From NCBI RefSeq assembly GCF_006517395.1, contig NZ_VDCY01000008.1, forward strand, positions 1-64,000: a stretch of 64,000 nucleotides of DNA, given 5' to 3'. A program made the translations under genes and the position numbers. Under the pieces are notes generated by a model. It was given only the letters and a program-made list of their open reading frames with translations, had not been told where the DNA came from and ran no database searches. Each line of letters begins with the position of its first letter. Within the stretch, counting starts at the first letter, position 1. This DNA comes from Terrilactibacillus laevilacticus (GTDB taxonomy: Bacteria > Bacillota > Bacilli > Bacillales > Sporolactobacillaceae). This document shows positions 51,227 to 59,643 of the stretch, piece after piece.

Positions 51227-52111
51227 TTATTTTATATAAAAATCCCCTGACGAGGTTCTTACATGAACAAGGTATTTCCCTCCACCTGTTTTTCCAATAA
51301 TTCTATGTTCACTTTTTTCTTGGTAATTCATCTTTTGAATTGCTGACACTCCATCCCCTGAGGAACCTCTATAATTTAAAGCCAATGACTCTGGATTATG
51401 GAATATCATTGTCACATCACCACTTGAAGCTCGTGTGATTACATTGCCTGTTATCGTATGATTTTTAAGTGCTATATCTCCACTCGTACTTTCTGATTCG
51501 ATACTGCCTTTCGTATTATTCATGACTACATCACCCGAGGATGAAATAACTCGAAAGTGTTTAGCTTGACTTTTACTTATCATAAGATCGCCACTAGATG
51601 CTTTTAAATATGCTTTTTCCAATATGTCTGATTGATTTATCAGACAATCACCACTAGATTCAATTAATTCAAGTTCTTGTGCCCTCATATTATCTAATTT
51701 TATATCACCCGAGGATGAATGCAAAGATAGCTTATTATATATTCTTTTTGGCACTTTAATATTTAATGTAGCATGATTAAAACCAAAATTAATAACAAAG
51801 AATTCTTTCTGCTTGATTAAAATCTTTGCTGTGTCGCCTTCTTTTTTCATTTCAAACACTACATTTTTTAAATAATTCTTATTCATCTTCCCACTTACAG
51901 TTGCGGTAATTTCATGCCCCGATGTGGGTAAAAGATGAACGTCTACTGAATTCGATTCGATACTGATTTGATTAATGGTCTGTCCATCTATTTTCTTTTG
52001 TTTGTAAATTGAATTTGCTCCTGATAATCCGAATACTTTAAAAGAAATTCCAAATCCTATCAGACCAATAACAATACAGACAATAGATATATAGATCAGT
52101 TTTTTCATCAT
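51227..52111 (-). CDS. DUF4097 family (toastrack-fold) membrane-anchored protein
   Basis: A 294-aa protein with one N-terminal transmembrane helix (LIYISIVCIVIGLIGFGISF) and a right-handed beta-repeat ectodomain. The repeats carry regularly spaced SSGDI/V/L motifs (LHSSSGDIKL, LIESSGDCLI, LKASSGDLMI, VISSSGDVVM, SESTSGDIAL, TRASSGDVTM, VRTSSGDFYI). This adhesin-like DUF4097 fold usually accompanies PadR/HAAS genes. Role probably in envelope stress or homeostasis. It overlaps the preceding gene by one base. Confidence 0.87.
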   Translation of the reverse strand: MMKKLIYISIVCIVIGLIGFGISFKVFGLSGANSIYKQKKIDGQTINQISIESNSVDVHLLPTSGHEITATVSGKMNKNYLKNVVFEMKKEGDTAKILIKQKEFFVINFGFNHATLNIKVPKRIYNKLSLHSSSGDIKLDNMRAQELELIESSGDCLINQSDILEKAYLKASSGDLMISKSQAKHFRVISSSGDVVMNNTKGSIESESTSGDIALKNHTITGNVITRASSGDVTMIFHNPESLALNYRGSSGDGVSAIQKMNYQEKSEHRIIGKTGGGKYLVHVRTSSGDFYIK

Positions 52112-52662
52112 TATTTATCACCTCGAATAACCCTTATATTAAATTTGAAATATTTCATTAAAATAAAATAGCCCCATTTTCCAATCTTTATCAATCCTAT
52201 TCCAAACAATATTCCTATACCAAATAGAGCCATTGAACTAAATAACGTTAAAACAAACTGACTGATATCACCTTGAAAAAAAGTTAATATAATCGCCAAC
52301 GGACTTAGAATAAAACCAAAAGCAGTCGCGCATAAGCCAAAATATACACCGATAATGGCACAAAGAGGACCTACAACAAAGATGAGATTAATAAATAGTA
52401 AGCCTATGGCAGATAGAATACTTCTCGTTCCCCAAGAAGCGGATCTTTTTTTCTCTTCTTTTATAAACCTTGTATCCTCTAAAAATTCCTTAGCAATTTC
52501 TATTGGGGTTCCTAATTCATCAATAATTTCTTCTTCCGTTTTTCCATTTTCTAATCCGATGGCAAAGTGCTCATTCATATCATCAAGAATATCTTGCCTC
52601 TCCACTTCAGGTATATGCCTCAAATTTAGACTAAGTTGTGTCATAAAATCATTTTTCTTCAT
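52111..52662 (-). CDS. HAAS/DUF1700 domain membrane protein
   Basis: A 183-aa protein. The N-terminal 75 residues form a HAAS-type helical domain (FMTQLSLNLRHIPEVERQDI, HFAIGLENGKTEEEIIDELG, TPIEIAKEF). Three or four membrane helices follow. HAAS proteins act with PadR regulators. ATG at 52662 follows AAGGAG and overlaps the padR 3' end by 14 bp. Confidence 0.87.
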   Translation of the reverse strand: MKKNDFMTQLSLNLRHIPEVERQDILDDMNEHFAIGLENGKTEEEIIDELGTPIEIAKEFLEDTRFIKEEKKRSASWGTRSILSAIGLLFINLIFVVGPLCAIIGVYFGLCATAFGFILSPLAIILTFFQGDISQFVLTLFSSMALFGIGILFGIGLIKIGKWGYFILMKYFKFNIRVIRGDK

Positions 52663-52990
52663 TAGACGAGACTCCTTCCTCAATAAACTCATTCACAGCT
52701 TCAGCAAATTGATGCCATTCTGTAATTAAATCTTTCATATAGAGATTTCCTTTATCCGTTAATGAATAGTATTTTCTCGGTGGTCCTTCTGTTGATTCAG
52801 ATAGATACGTTGTCAAATATTCTTCTTTGGTCAATCGGCGTAAGAGTGGATAAAGAGTTCCTTCAGCCACCTCGATACGGCTCGCTATGTTCTGAGCTAA
52901 CTCATAGCCGTATTGATCTTTCTTCGAGATTAAGATCATGACACACAGTTCCAGAACACCTTTCTTAAACTGAACATTCAACTTTAACAT
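52649..52990 (-). CDS. PadR family transcriptional regulator
   Basis: A 113-aa winged-helix regulator (VLELCVMILISKKDQYGYEL, EVAEGTLYPLLRRLTKEEYL, GPPRKYYSLTDKG). It probably represses its own operon, padR-HAAS-DUF4097. The start has only a weak site (GAGAGGATGTTAAAG). Confidence 0.9.
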   Translation of the reverse strand: MLKLNVQFKKGVLELCVMILISKKDQYGYELAQNIASRIEVAEGTLYPLLRRLTKEEYLTTYLSESTEGPPRKYYSLTDKGNLYMKDLITEWHQFAEAVNEFIEEGVSSNEEK

Positions 52991-53062
52991 CCTCTCTAGT
53001 ATATTTTATCCGCTATTGAATTATATTCAGTACTTAATTAAACATACTTTAATGACTCATTT

Positions 53063-53091
53063 ATTATATGATATGCTACTGATTAATGCAA
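53063..53091 (-). promoter_or_regulatory. Sigma-A promoter of the padR operon
   Basis: On the minus strand, TTGCAT, 17-bp spacer, TATAAT, about 70 bp before padR. Flanking GTACTTAATTAA and GTACTAATTAAT motifs could be PadR half-sites. The rest of the 52991-53330 intergenic region is AT-rich, with nothing else clear. Confidence 0.65.
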
Positions 53092-53330
53092 GGTACTAAT
53101 TAATATACATTATTTTTTAAACTTAAATGATTGATTTAGCTATCAAACAATCCATAATCCATGTAATTATTTCCCTTTTTTAATATTCTCTTAACATAAC
53201 GCACTATTTTAATCGTTTTGTTACAAACGACAATTTTTTTGTAATGTAATTAGCAAATCTATGAAATGAACCTGTCATATTTTCTTGGTAAAGTAGAGTC
53301 ACTGAGAAAAAGATAAAGGGAGACGGGAAT

Positions 53331-53897
53331 TTGAAAAAATTTATATTATCATTAGGCACTGTCGTTGTCTTATCTCTTGGCGTTTCTACTGGTGCTTTTG
53401 CACATGCAAATACTTATACCGTTAAAAGTGGAGACAGTCTCTGGAAAATATCAAAAAAATATCATGTTTCTATTAGCCAATTAAAATCTTGGAACCACTT
53501 GAAATCAGATCGAATTAAAATACATCAAAAACTTAAAGTCTCAGGATCTAAACCAGCTGCTAAGAAGAAAACAACGAGCAAAAAGGTCAGCAGCAAAAAA
53601 TACAGAACCATTAGAGTTAGCAGTACAGCCTATACAATTAAGAGTTCAGGCGGAAGTGGAATTACGGCAACTGGCATTAACTTAAGAAAACATCCAAATA
53701 CAAAGGTTATCTCAGTTAACCCTAAGCTTATTCCTCTTGGTTCAAAAGTTTATGTTCCTGGTTATGGAAATGCAATTGCTGGTGATACTGGCGGTGCCAT
53801 GCATCGTAATAAATATGTCATTGACCTCTATGTTCCTACATATAAAAAAGCGATTCAATGGGGTCGCAGAACAGTTACTATAAAGGTGTATTATTAA
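53331..53897 (+). CDS. LysM and 3D-domain cell wall protein (YocH-like)
   Basis: A 188-aa secreted protein with a signal peptide (KFILSLGTVVVLSLGVSTGAFA), one LysM domain (TYTVKSGDSLWKISKKYHVS, about 30-72), a Lys/Ser-rich linker, and a C-terminal 3D domain (about 95-188). The three conserved Asp residues lie in the DTGGAMHRNKYVIDLY region. It resembles YocH-type muralytic or wall-remodelling enzymes. TTG start after GGGAG. WalR control is known for yocH, but I found no clear WalR repeat here. Confidence 0.88.
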   Translation: MKKFILSLGTVVVLSLGVSTGAFAHANTYTVKSGDSLWKISKKYHVSISQLKSWNHLKSDRIKIHQKLKVSGSKPAAKKKTTSKKVSSKKYRTIRVSSTAYTIKSSGGSGITATGINLRKHPNTKVISVNPKLIPLGSKVYVPGYGNAIAGDTGGAMHRNKYVIDLYVPTYKKAIQWGRRTVTIKVYY

Positions 53898-53912
53898 TCA
53901 ATACATATAGCT

Positions 53913-53946
53913 AAAACGTCCTATTCCTTTCGAATAGGACGTTTTT
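53913..53946. terminator. Bidirectional rho-independent terminator
   Basis: AAAACGTCCTATTC/GAATAGGACGTTTTT stem between the convergent wall protein and dehydrogenase genes. Confidence 0.92.
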
Positions 53947-53957
53947 CATTTAATCTA

Positions 53958-54950
53958 TTAAAATGTTTTGTGATCTGCTGGAAATATAATTTGGTTCTGT
54001 CTCCTTGATTCTTCCAATATACCTAATACAATCTCACTTAACCGTCTTAATTCCATGTATCTATTCCTGTCACTTTGATTGATGATATCTGTGAAGTTCT
54101 GAATTTCATATACTTTATCATTTTCATATTGATCAATGTGATAGTCTTCAATTTTGTTAGATTTTAGATCTGTATAGGTTAACGTTTTTAAACTTGAAGC
54201 ATTATTAAAAGTCAAAATGCCCTTCTCACCATTAATTTCTGAAGGATTCGATGAGTGAGTGATTTTTGAGCAAATGACTTGGCAAACATAATCATGATAT
54301 TTCAACACAAGTGTACCACTGCCATCGACTCCCGTCTCGAGCATCGTCGGATAATAATGAGATTCCATTGGTTTACCGAACAAACCTACAGCCAAATACA
54401 ACGGGTATACACCCATATCCATCAATGCACCACCAGAAAATTGAGGTGAAAAAATATTTGTAACTTCACCTTTTAATAGCTTGTCATATCTCGATGAATA
54501 TTGCTGGACTTGGATTGTTGCATTACGAACTGGCCCTACCTTATGTAAATTTTCCTTTAAACGTTTGAATATCGGTGTTTGAATATTTCTTATCGCTTCA
54601 AATAAGTAAACATGTTGTTCATCAGCTACTCGGTAGGCTTCATGAAATTCTCTTAGTGTTGAAAAAAAGGGTTTTTCACAAATAACATGCTTACCTTGTT
54701 TTAAGAATTGGATGGATTGTTCAAAATGTAAACTATTTGGTGAAGCGATATAGACGATATCAAATGTATCACTTCCGGCCATTTCACCTAAATCAGTAAA
54801 AACATGGGTAGCACCATGTCGATTAGCCATTTCTTTCGCTTTATCTAATGATCGTGAATAAACCCCTGTTAATGTTAATTGATGACTCATTTTTACAGCT
54901 TCAATAAATGAATCCGTAATTGTACTTGTACCAACTGTTGCAAGTCTCAT
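53958..54950 (-). CDS. Gfo/Idh/MocA family oxidoreductase
   Basis: A 330-aa NAD(P)-dependent dehydrogenase. It has an N-terminal Rossmann domain (MRLATVGTSTITDSFIEAVK) and the family EKP motif in HVICEKPFFSTLREF. The substrate-domain DMGVYPLYLAVGLFG carries the catalytic-type Asp-x-x-x-Tyr. The sugar or inositol substrate is unknown. AATAGGGGGG precedes the ATG. Confidence 0.87.
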   Translation of the reverse strand: MRLATVGTSTITDSFIEAVKMSHQLTLTGVYSRSLDKAKEMANRHGATHVFTDLGEMAGSDTFDIVYIASPNSLHFEQSIQFLKQGKHVICEKPFFSTLREFHEAYRVADEQHVYLFEAIRNIQTPIFKRLKENLHKVGPVRNATIQVQQYSSRYDKLLKGEVTNIFSPQFSGGALMDMGVYPLYLAVGLFGKPMESHYYPTMLETGVDGSGTLVLKYHDYVCQVICSKITHSSNPSEINGEKGILTFNNASSLKTLTYTDLKSNKIEDYHIDQYENDKVYEIQNFTDIINQSDRNRYMELRRLSEIVLGILEESRRQNQIIFPADHKTF

Positions 54951-55009
54951 CTTATTTCCCCCCTATTAGGATAAGCGCTATCATTATTATAAATGAATTT
55001 TTCTAAAAG

Positions 55010-55290
55010 TGCGCGTTCAAAAAGGCGATAAATGAAAAGGGTTACTGGCTAAGTCCGCACGCATCCTGCAAGAAACGCCAGTTACTTGCCCGTCCTGGGC
55101 GTCGGAAGGCTAAGAGCGGCGCAGTTCCTTAGGACTGGCATTCCTCGCGTTGTGGTAGCTTCGGGCGCCCGCCACAGGACGTGAGCGATTTTAGCCAGCG
55201 ATCCTCTTGTTTTTACTACATGAGGACCGGAAAAACGAGTGGGCGCCGAGATTCGCAGCTTATGATTTGGTGACTTTTTCAAGCAACCTC
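55010..55290 (+). mobile_element. MITE-like repeat, long form (copy 9)
   Basis: A 281-bp copy flanked by TAAAAG and TAAAAA (5 of 6 identical). Starts TGCGCGTTCAAAAAGG. It lies upstream of the Gfo/Idh/MocA gene and next to the riboswitch region. Confidence 0.92.
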
Positions 55291-55300
55291 TAAAAATACT

Positions 55301-55474
55301 TCAACATTGGTCAGAAATTTCCCAGACCATGTTTCTCGTTATTGCTTTTTGAGTAAGCCATTCTGTATACTTAATAACGGTGTTTGATATTAAAAGTAGT
55401 TCCAATAATGGTTTGTGAACTTTCCTAACGTAAAATGACGTTAAACTAAAAAAGTATGTAAGATTATCTAACAT
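55301..55474 (-). CDS. Possible small protein
   Basis: A 57-aa frame (MLDNLTYFFSLTSFYVRKVH at the start, ending VWEISDQC) whose ATG follows AAGGTG by eight bases. The N-terminal half is moderately hydrophobic. No family is recognised. The frame could continue upstream to a GTG at 55498. It may be chance; no promoter or terminator was identified. Confidence 0.35.
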   Translation of the reverse strand: MLDNLTYFFSLTSFYVRKVHKPLLELLLISNTVIKYTEWLTQKAITRNMVWEISDQC

Positions 55475-55505
55475 AAAACTTGCACCTTCTTCACTCACCC
55501 TTTAA

Positions 55506-55511
55506 TATAAT
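55506..55511 (+). promoter_or_regulatory. -10 element of the riboswitch transcript
   Basis: TATAAT at 55506, about 30 bp before the aptamer; no good -35 at 16-18 bp (TTGCAC lies at 20 bp). Confidence 0.45.
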
Positions 55512-55536
55512 AATTGTAAAACTTCACACCTTCTGT

Positions 55537-55602
55537 TTCGTATAACCTTAAAGTTATGGTTTAAGGGTCTCTACTAAGGAACCGATAATTCCTGGCTACG
55601 AA
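55537..55602 (+). ncRNA. Purine riboswitch aptamer, guanine type
   Basis: The aptamer can be laid out fully. P1 is TTCGTA/TACGAA, J1/2 is TAA, and P2 is CCTTAA/TTAAGG with loop AGTTATGG. J2/3 is GGTCTCTAC, P3 is AAGGAA/TTCCT with loop CCGATAA, and J3/1 is GGCTAC. The specificity base (position 74 in xpt numbering) is C, predicting guanine or hypoxanthine rather than adenine. The base before it is G where A is usual. Confidence 0.9.
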
Positions 55603-55641
55603 TATGCACGCCGCATATTTCGTAGCTTATTTTTTTATTTT
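55595..55641 (+). terminator. Riboswitch terminator overlapping P1
   Basis: GCTACGAATATGC and GCATATTTCGTAGC form a stem of 13 pairs with one bulge, followed by TTATTTTTTTATTTT. Its 5' arm contains the 3' strand of P1 (TACGAA), so a ligand-bound aptamer and this terminator cannot coexist. Ligand should therefore switch the gene on. Confidence 0.8.
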
Positions 55642-55731
55642 AAATTTTCTACAGCTACTTTCATTTTTCTCACTTTTGACAGAATATACTATTCATTAAT
55701 TACCTTACATCTTGAAATGGAGGAATTGTTA

Positions 55732-57066
55732 ATGGGGAAAATATTAATTAAAAATGCTGAGATCATTACGATGAATCAAAATGATGACATATTTATTGGC
55801 GATATTCTAATCAACGAGGATCGAATTGAAGATATAGCTCCCAATCTAAGTTCAAATTCAGTTGATAAAGTCATAGATGCCACTCATCGTACCGTCATAC
55901 CTGGCTTTGTTCAAACCCATATCCACCTTTGCCAAACGCTCTTTCGTGGAAAAGGTGATGACTTAGAATTACTTGATTGGTTAAAAAAACGTATTTGGCC
56001 ACTTGAGGCTGCTCATAATGAAGAATCCATCTATTATTCTGCCATGCTAGGTTTAGGTGAGATGATTGAGAGCGGTACAACGACCATCGTTGATATGGAA
56101 ACGGTTCATCACACGGACTTTGCTTTTCAAGCTATTAGTCAAAGTGGAATGAGAGCCATTTCAGGTAAGGTTATGATGGATAAAGGGGATGAAGTTCCTG
56201 TTGGTTTACAAGAGAACACGGCTGATTCCATTCAACAGAGTGTTGATCTTCTTGAAAAATGGCACGGACATGATCAGGGGCGGATTCAATATGCTTTCAC
56301 TCCACGTTTTGTCATATCATGCACAGAAGAATTATTAAAAGAAGTCTCTTCCCTATCGGATCACTATCAAGTTAAGGTACATACTCATGCCTCAGAAAAT
56401 AAGGGAGAAATCGAAATCGTTGAAGCTGAAACAGGCATGCGTAACGTTGTATATCTTGATCACATTGGACTGGCCAACGAACGACTCATTTTAGCCCATT
56501 GCATTTGGCTTAATGATGAGGAAAAGAAAATTATTCAAAAACGAGGAGTCAATGTAAGCCATTGTCCCGGGTCTAACCTAAAATTAGCGTCTGGAATCGC
56601 TGATATTCCACATATGCACCAAGATGGTATTACATTAAGTCTAGGAGCAGATGGAGCACCTTGTAATAACAACCTCAATATGTTTAATGAAATGCGCTTA
56701 GCCGCACTGATTCATAAGCCCCATCACGGTCCAACCGTCATGAATGCAAAAGAAGTTTTTCAAATGGCAACCATTGGGGGAGCTAAAGCCGTTGGAATGA
56801 GCCATGAAATAGGAAGTCTTGAAATCGGCAAGAAAGCCGACTTAGCCATTTTAGATCTTAACCAATTTCATACCTATCCATCGTTTGATGTGGATCCCAT
56901 CTCACGCATCGTCTATTCTGCAACCAGAGCCGACGTGGAAACAACGATTATTGATGGAAAAATCGTCATGGAAAATCACATCATGAAAACAATTGATAAG
57001 TCCTTAACCTTAAGCGAATCAAATAAGACAATGAAAAGTCTACTAAAACGGGCAAACTTAAAATGA
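55732..57066 (+). CDS. Guanine-deaminase-like amidohydrolase
   Basis: A 444-aa amidohydrolase of the TrzN/AtzA/GuaD group. Metal ligands are in QTHIHLCQTLFRGKG, VHTHASEN, LAHCIWL and SLGADGAPCNNN. The motif AFTPRFVISCTEELL is typical of guanine deaminases. Relatives also deaminate S-adenosylhomocysteine or 5'-deoxyadenosine. The guanine-type riboswitch upstream favours guanine (to xanthine). ATG at 55732 follows GGAGG by eight bases; the ATG at 55717 precedes that site. Together with ade it gives purine-base deamination capacity. Confidence 0.84.
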   Translation: MGKILIKNAEIITMNQNDDIFIGDILINEDRIEDIAPNLSSNSVDKVIDATHRTVIPGFVQTHIHLCQTLFRGKGDDLELLDWLKKRIWPLEAAHNEESIYYSAMLGLGEMIESGTTTIVDMETVHHTDFAFQAISQSGMRAISGKVMMDKGDEVPVGLQENTADSIQQSVDLLEKWHGHDQGRIQYAFTPRFVISCTEELLKEVSSLSDHYQVKVHTHASENKGEIEIVEAETGMRNVVYLDHIGLANERLILAHCIWLNDEEKKIIQKRGVNVSHCPGSNLKLASGIADIPHMHQDGITLSLGADGAPCNNNLNMFNEMRLAALIHKPHHGPTVMNAKEVFQMATIGGAKAVGMSHEIGSLEIGKKADLAILDLNQFHTYPSFDVDPISRIVYSATRADVETTIIDGKIVMENHIMKTIDKSLTLSESNKTMKSLLKRANLK

Positions 57067-57074
57067 TTCTATAT

Positions 57075-57118
57075 AAAAAAGGTGGCATCCTATTTTATGT
57101 TTAGGAAACCACCTTTTT
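57075..57118. terminator. Rho-independent terminator
   Basis: AAAAAAGGTGG/CCACCTTTTT stem with an inner CATCC/GGA pairing, eight bases after the deaminase stop. Confidence 0.85.
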
Positions 57119-57230
57119 CTTTAGCTCTTTTCTAAGTAATTATGGCTAGTTGTTTTTTAGCAAGTAGATCGAATACAGCTGTTTCTTTTAAATGATGAAC
57201 CTAAGTATTATACCTTAATAAAGTTCTATC

Positions 57231-58157
57231 TTAAACTTGAAGTTTCTCTTCAATTCGATCCTTCCAAGCTGAAAATTTAGCGATGAAATGACGGGCAGTC
57301 GCTGATAAGTATCTATTCCGAACCCAAATAAGCGCTACAGTTGTCTCTAAGCTTGGTTCATTAATTTCCTTATAAATCAAATGATCATTCGCCACCAGAT
57401 GTATCGTTGATTTTGGAACAATAGCGATACCTAGACCTGCATCTGCCATCGTCAACATGGACCTAATGTCGTCACTAACACAAACCATATCGGGCTTAAA
57501 TGTGTACTTCTTACATGCCTTAACTAATTTCTCTTCATATCTTCGATGAATAATAATCGGTTTATCTTTCATAGCAGAAAGTGAGATTACATCTGCATCT
57601 ATTTTAGATAAAAAATTGTGATGATGATTTACCACGGCGATCATTGGATCATGATGGGCTTTGTGAGGCAGAACGAGTGAATCGTAGTGTTCCGTATTAT
57701 AAGGTGTCCGAACAAATCCAAATTCAATGACACCATTATCCAATAATTCGGTTATCCGATAAGTATCCCCTTCCCAAATTTGAAAATTAACATTGGGGTA
57801 CTTGTCATGAAAGGAACTTAAACGTTCGGGGATGACGGTAGAATAAGAAGAGGCGACGGTACCGATACTTAATGTGCCATGTATTCCTTCATTAACATCG
57901 TGTAATTCCTTGATGGTTAATTTAATGAGTTCAAGTATTTCCTCAGCACGGTGTCTTAAAATAGTTCCCGCTTCAGTCAGCTGCACATTTCGACTCCCTC
58001 TCTCAAATAATTGAACGTTTAACTCCTCTTCTAATAGCTTAATTTGATGACTTAATGGTGGTTGTGAAATGTGTAACTTTTTTGCTGCTGCTGTAATTTG
58101 TTGTTCTTCAGACACCGCTAAAAAATACTTTAATTGCCGAATATCCACACCTGACAT
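57231..58157 (-). CDS. LysR family transcriptional regulator
   Basis: A 308-aa regulator with an N-terminal helix-turn-helix (DIRQLKYFLAVSEEQQITAA and LHISQPPLSHQIKLLEEELN) and a C-terminal effector domain (LSIGTVASSYSTVIPERL, TMADAGLGIAIVPKS). It is divergent from the DMT exporter at 58.4 kb and probably regulates it. Confidence 0.9.
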   Translation of the reverse strand: MSGVDIRQLKYFLAVSEEQQITAAAKKLHISQPPLSHQIKLLEEELNVQLFERGSRNVQLTEAGTILRHRAEEILELIKLTIKELHDVNEGIHGTLSIGTVASSYSTVIPERLSSFHDKYPNVNFQIWEGDTYRITELLDNGVIEFGFVRTPYNTEHYDSLVLPHKAHHDPMIAVVNHHHNFLSKIDADVISLSAMKDKPIIIHRRYEEKLVKACKKYTFKPDMVCVSDDIRSMLTMADAGLGIAIVPKSTIHLVANDHLIYKEINEPSLETTVALIWVRNRYLSATARHFIAKFSAWKDRIEEKLQV

Positions 58158-58435
58158 CTCCTAGATCTTATTAAAGAGGTTGTTTAAATACAGATCGACT
58201 CTTTTAGTTAATCAATAACTCGGCTTTTATGTTTAATCATACTCACATATTCTTTTCGTATACGTCGATACTTTATAGATATTTTAAATATACTTCGTGA
58301 ATCATTATACTAATACTATAAGAATGAATGCAACTAGTGTGAGGAAAAATTCTGATCATATCGAGGCAATTCATCATCATGGTACTTTGCTTTATGCATT
58401 TACATTCACAACTTTGGCGAAACATTTGGAGATGA

Positions 58436-59431
58436 ATGAGGAAAATGAAAAAAGGTTTTATTTATATTTTTCTATCTGCGATTTTATTTAGCACGATGGA
58501 AATAGCTTTAAAACAAGCAGCACATGATTTTAACTCTATTCAGATTACATTTATGCGTTTTCTTATCGGATCTTTAATCTTAATGCCCCTTGCGATTAAA
58601 CATTTACGCGTGAAAAACGTGTCCCTTGAAAGACGGCATTTTACTTTTTTTGCCTTAACCGGATTAATAATGGTTGTTGTCAGTATGAGTTTATTTCAGA
58701 TTTCGATAATTTACGGAAAAGCGTCGATTGTCGCCATCCTGTTTAGTTGTAACCCTATCTTTGTTATTCCTTTGGCCCATTTTTTGTTAAACGAAAAAAT
58801 AACCAAACAAGTCTTTTTATCACTAGTGATTAGTCTAGTAGGTATTATCTGTATCATTAATCCTTATCAGTTAAGTCATGCTTTAAGTATATTACTTGCT
58901 TTACTCTCTGCTTTTGCTTTTGCTATTTATGGTGTTATTGGTAGTAAAGGAAGTAAGAAAAATGGATTTGATGGTGTTGTCCTTAGCAGTTTCAGTTTTT
59001 TAATGGGTAGTCTCGAAATGTTCGTGCTCATGCTGATCTCAAGGGTGCCTTTGGTATCAGCATGGCTCACGAACCATGGGATGGAAACGTTTAGTAACAT
59101 CCCTATTGTCCAAGGTATTAGTTGGCATAGTTTACTTAGCTTAATTTACGTGGGCGTCTTTGTCACCGGATTTGGATTCGCTTTTTATTTCTTAGCTATG
59201 GAAGCAACCAATGTGACAACAGCTTCAATGGTCTTCTTTATTAAACCTGCTTTGTCACCCATCTTTGCTTTAATCCTTATACATGAAGCTATAACTATTA
59301 ATACTATTATCGGAATCATATTTATATTAGCAGGTTCAACCATAACCCTATTAACCAATAAAACTCCAAAACTTACAAAAAGGAAAACTCAACCAAGAAG
59401 ACAACACCGTCCTATTCGACATGCGCATTAA
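58436..59431 (+). CDS. DMT superfamily (EamA) transporter
   Basis: A 331-aa protein with ten predicted helices and two EamA repeats (GFIYIFLSAILFSTMEIALK; ISILLALLSAFAFAIYGVIG), ending in a basic tail (KLTKRKTQPRRQHRPIRHAH). Probably a metabolite exporter. ATG at 58436 follows GGAG by four bases; ATG at 58445 after GAGGAAA is also possible. Confidence 0.86.
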   Translation: MRKMKKGFIYIFLSAILFSTMEIALKQAAHDFNSIQITFMRFLIGSLILMPLAIKHLRVKNVSLERRHFTFFALTGLIMVVVSMSLFQISIIYGKASIVAILFSCNPIFVIPLAHFLLNEKITKQVFLSLVISLVGIICIINPYQLSHALSILLALLSAFAFAIYGVIGSKGSKKNGFDGVVLSSFSFLMGSLEMFVLMLISRVPLVSAWLTNHGMETFSNIPIVQGISWHSLLSLIYVGVFVTGFGFAFYFLAMEATNVTTASMVFFIKPALSPIFALILIHEAITINTIIGIIFILAGSTITLLTNKTPKLTKRKTQPRRQHRPIRHAH

Positions 59432-59442
59432 ATATAAGTTAT

Positions 59443-59479
59443 AAAAGACATGTAGATTTGTTTTCTACATGTCTTTTTT
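59443..59479 (+). terminator. Rho-independent terminator
   Basis: AAAAGACATGTAGA and TCTACATGTCTTTT stem with T6, 11 bases past the DMT gene stop. Confidence 0.92.
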
Positions 59480-59572
59480 GGATAAAGTTATCTATTTTGT
59501 GAAGATTGATTCATTTAAATAAAAAATTAATTTATAAATTTCGATATTTTTCGCTTCATTTGGTTTAACTTT

Positions 59573-59581
59573 TGGTACAAT
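59573..59581 (+). promoter_or_regulatory. Extended -10 promoter element of serC
   Basis: TGGTACAAT, an extended -10 (TGNTANAAT), about 65 bp before serC, with no strong -35. Confidence 0.5.
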
Positions 59582-59643
59582 AGGGTTACACAATTTTCAC
59601 TTTCGCAGAATAGCGAAATAAAGCTACTTTGGGAGGCCATACA

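Noticed and set aside
53200-53330. WalR box upstream of the LysM-3D gene
   Set aside because: TGTTAC and TGTAAT motifs occur, but no pair has the needed 5-bp spacing with two good hexamers.
58297-58491. 64-aa frame before the DMT transporter
   Set aside because: It overlaps the transporter start in another frame and has no ribosome binding site; the intergenic LysR-DMT promoter region is a better explanation.
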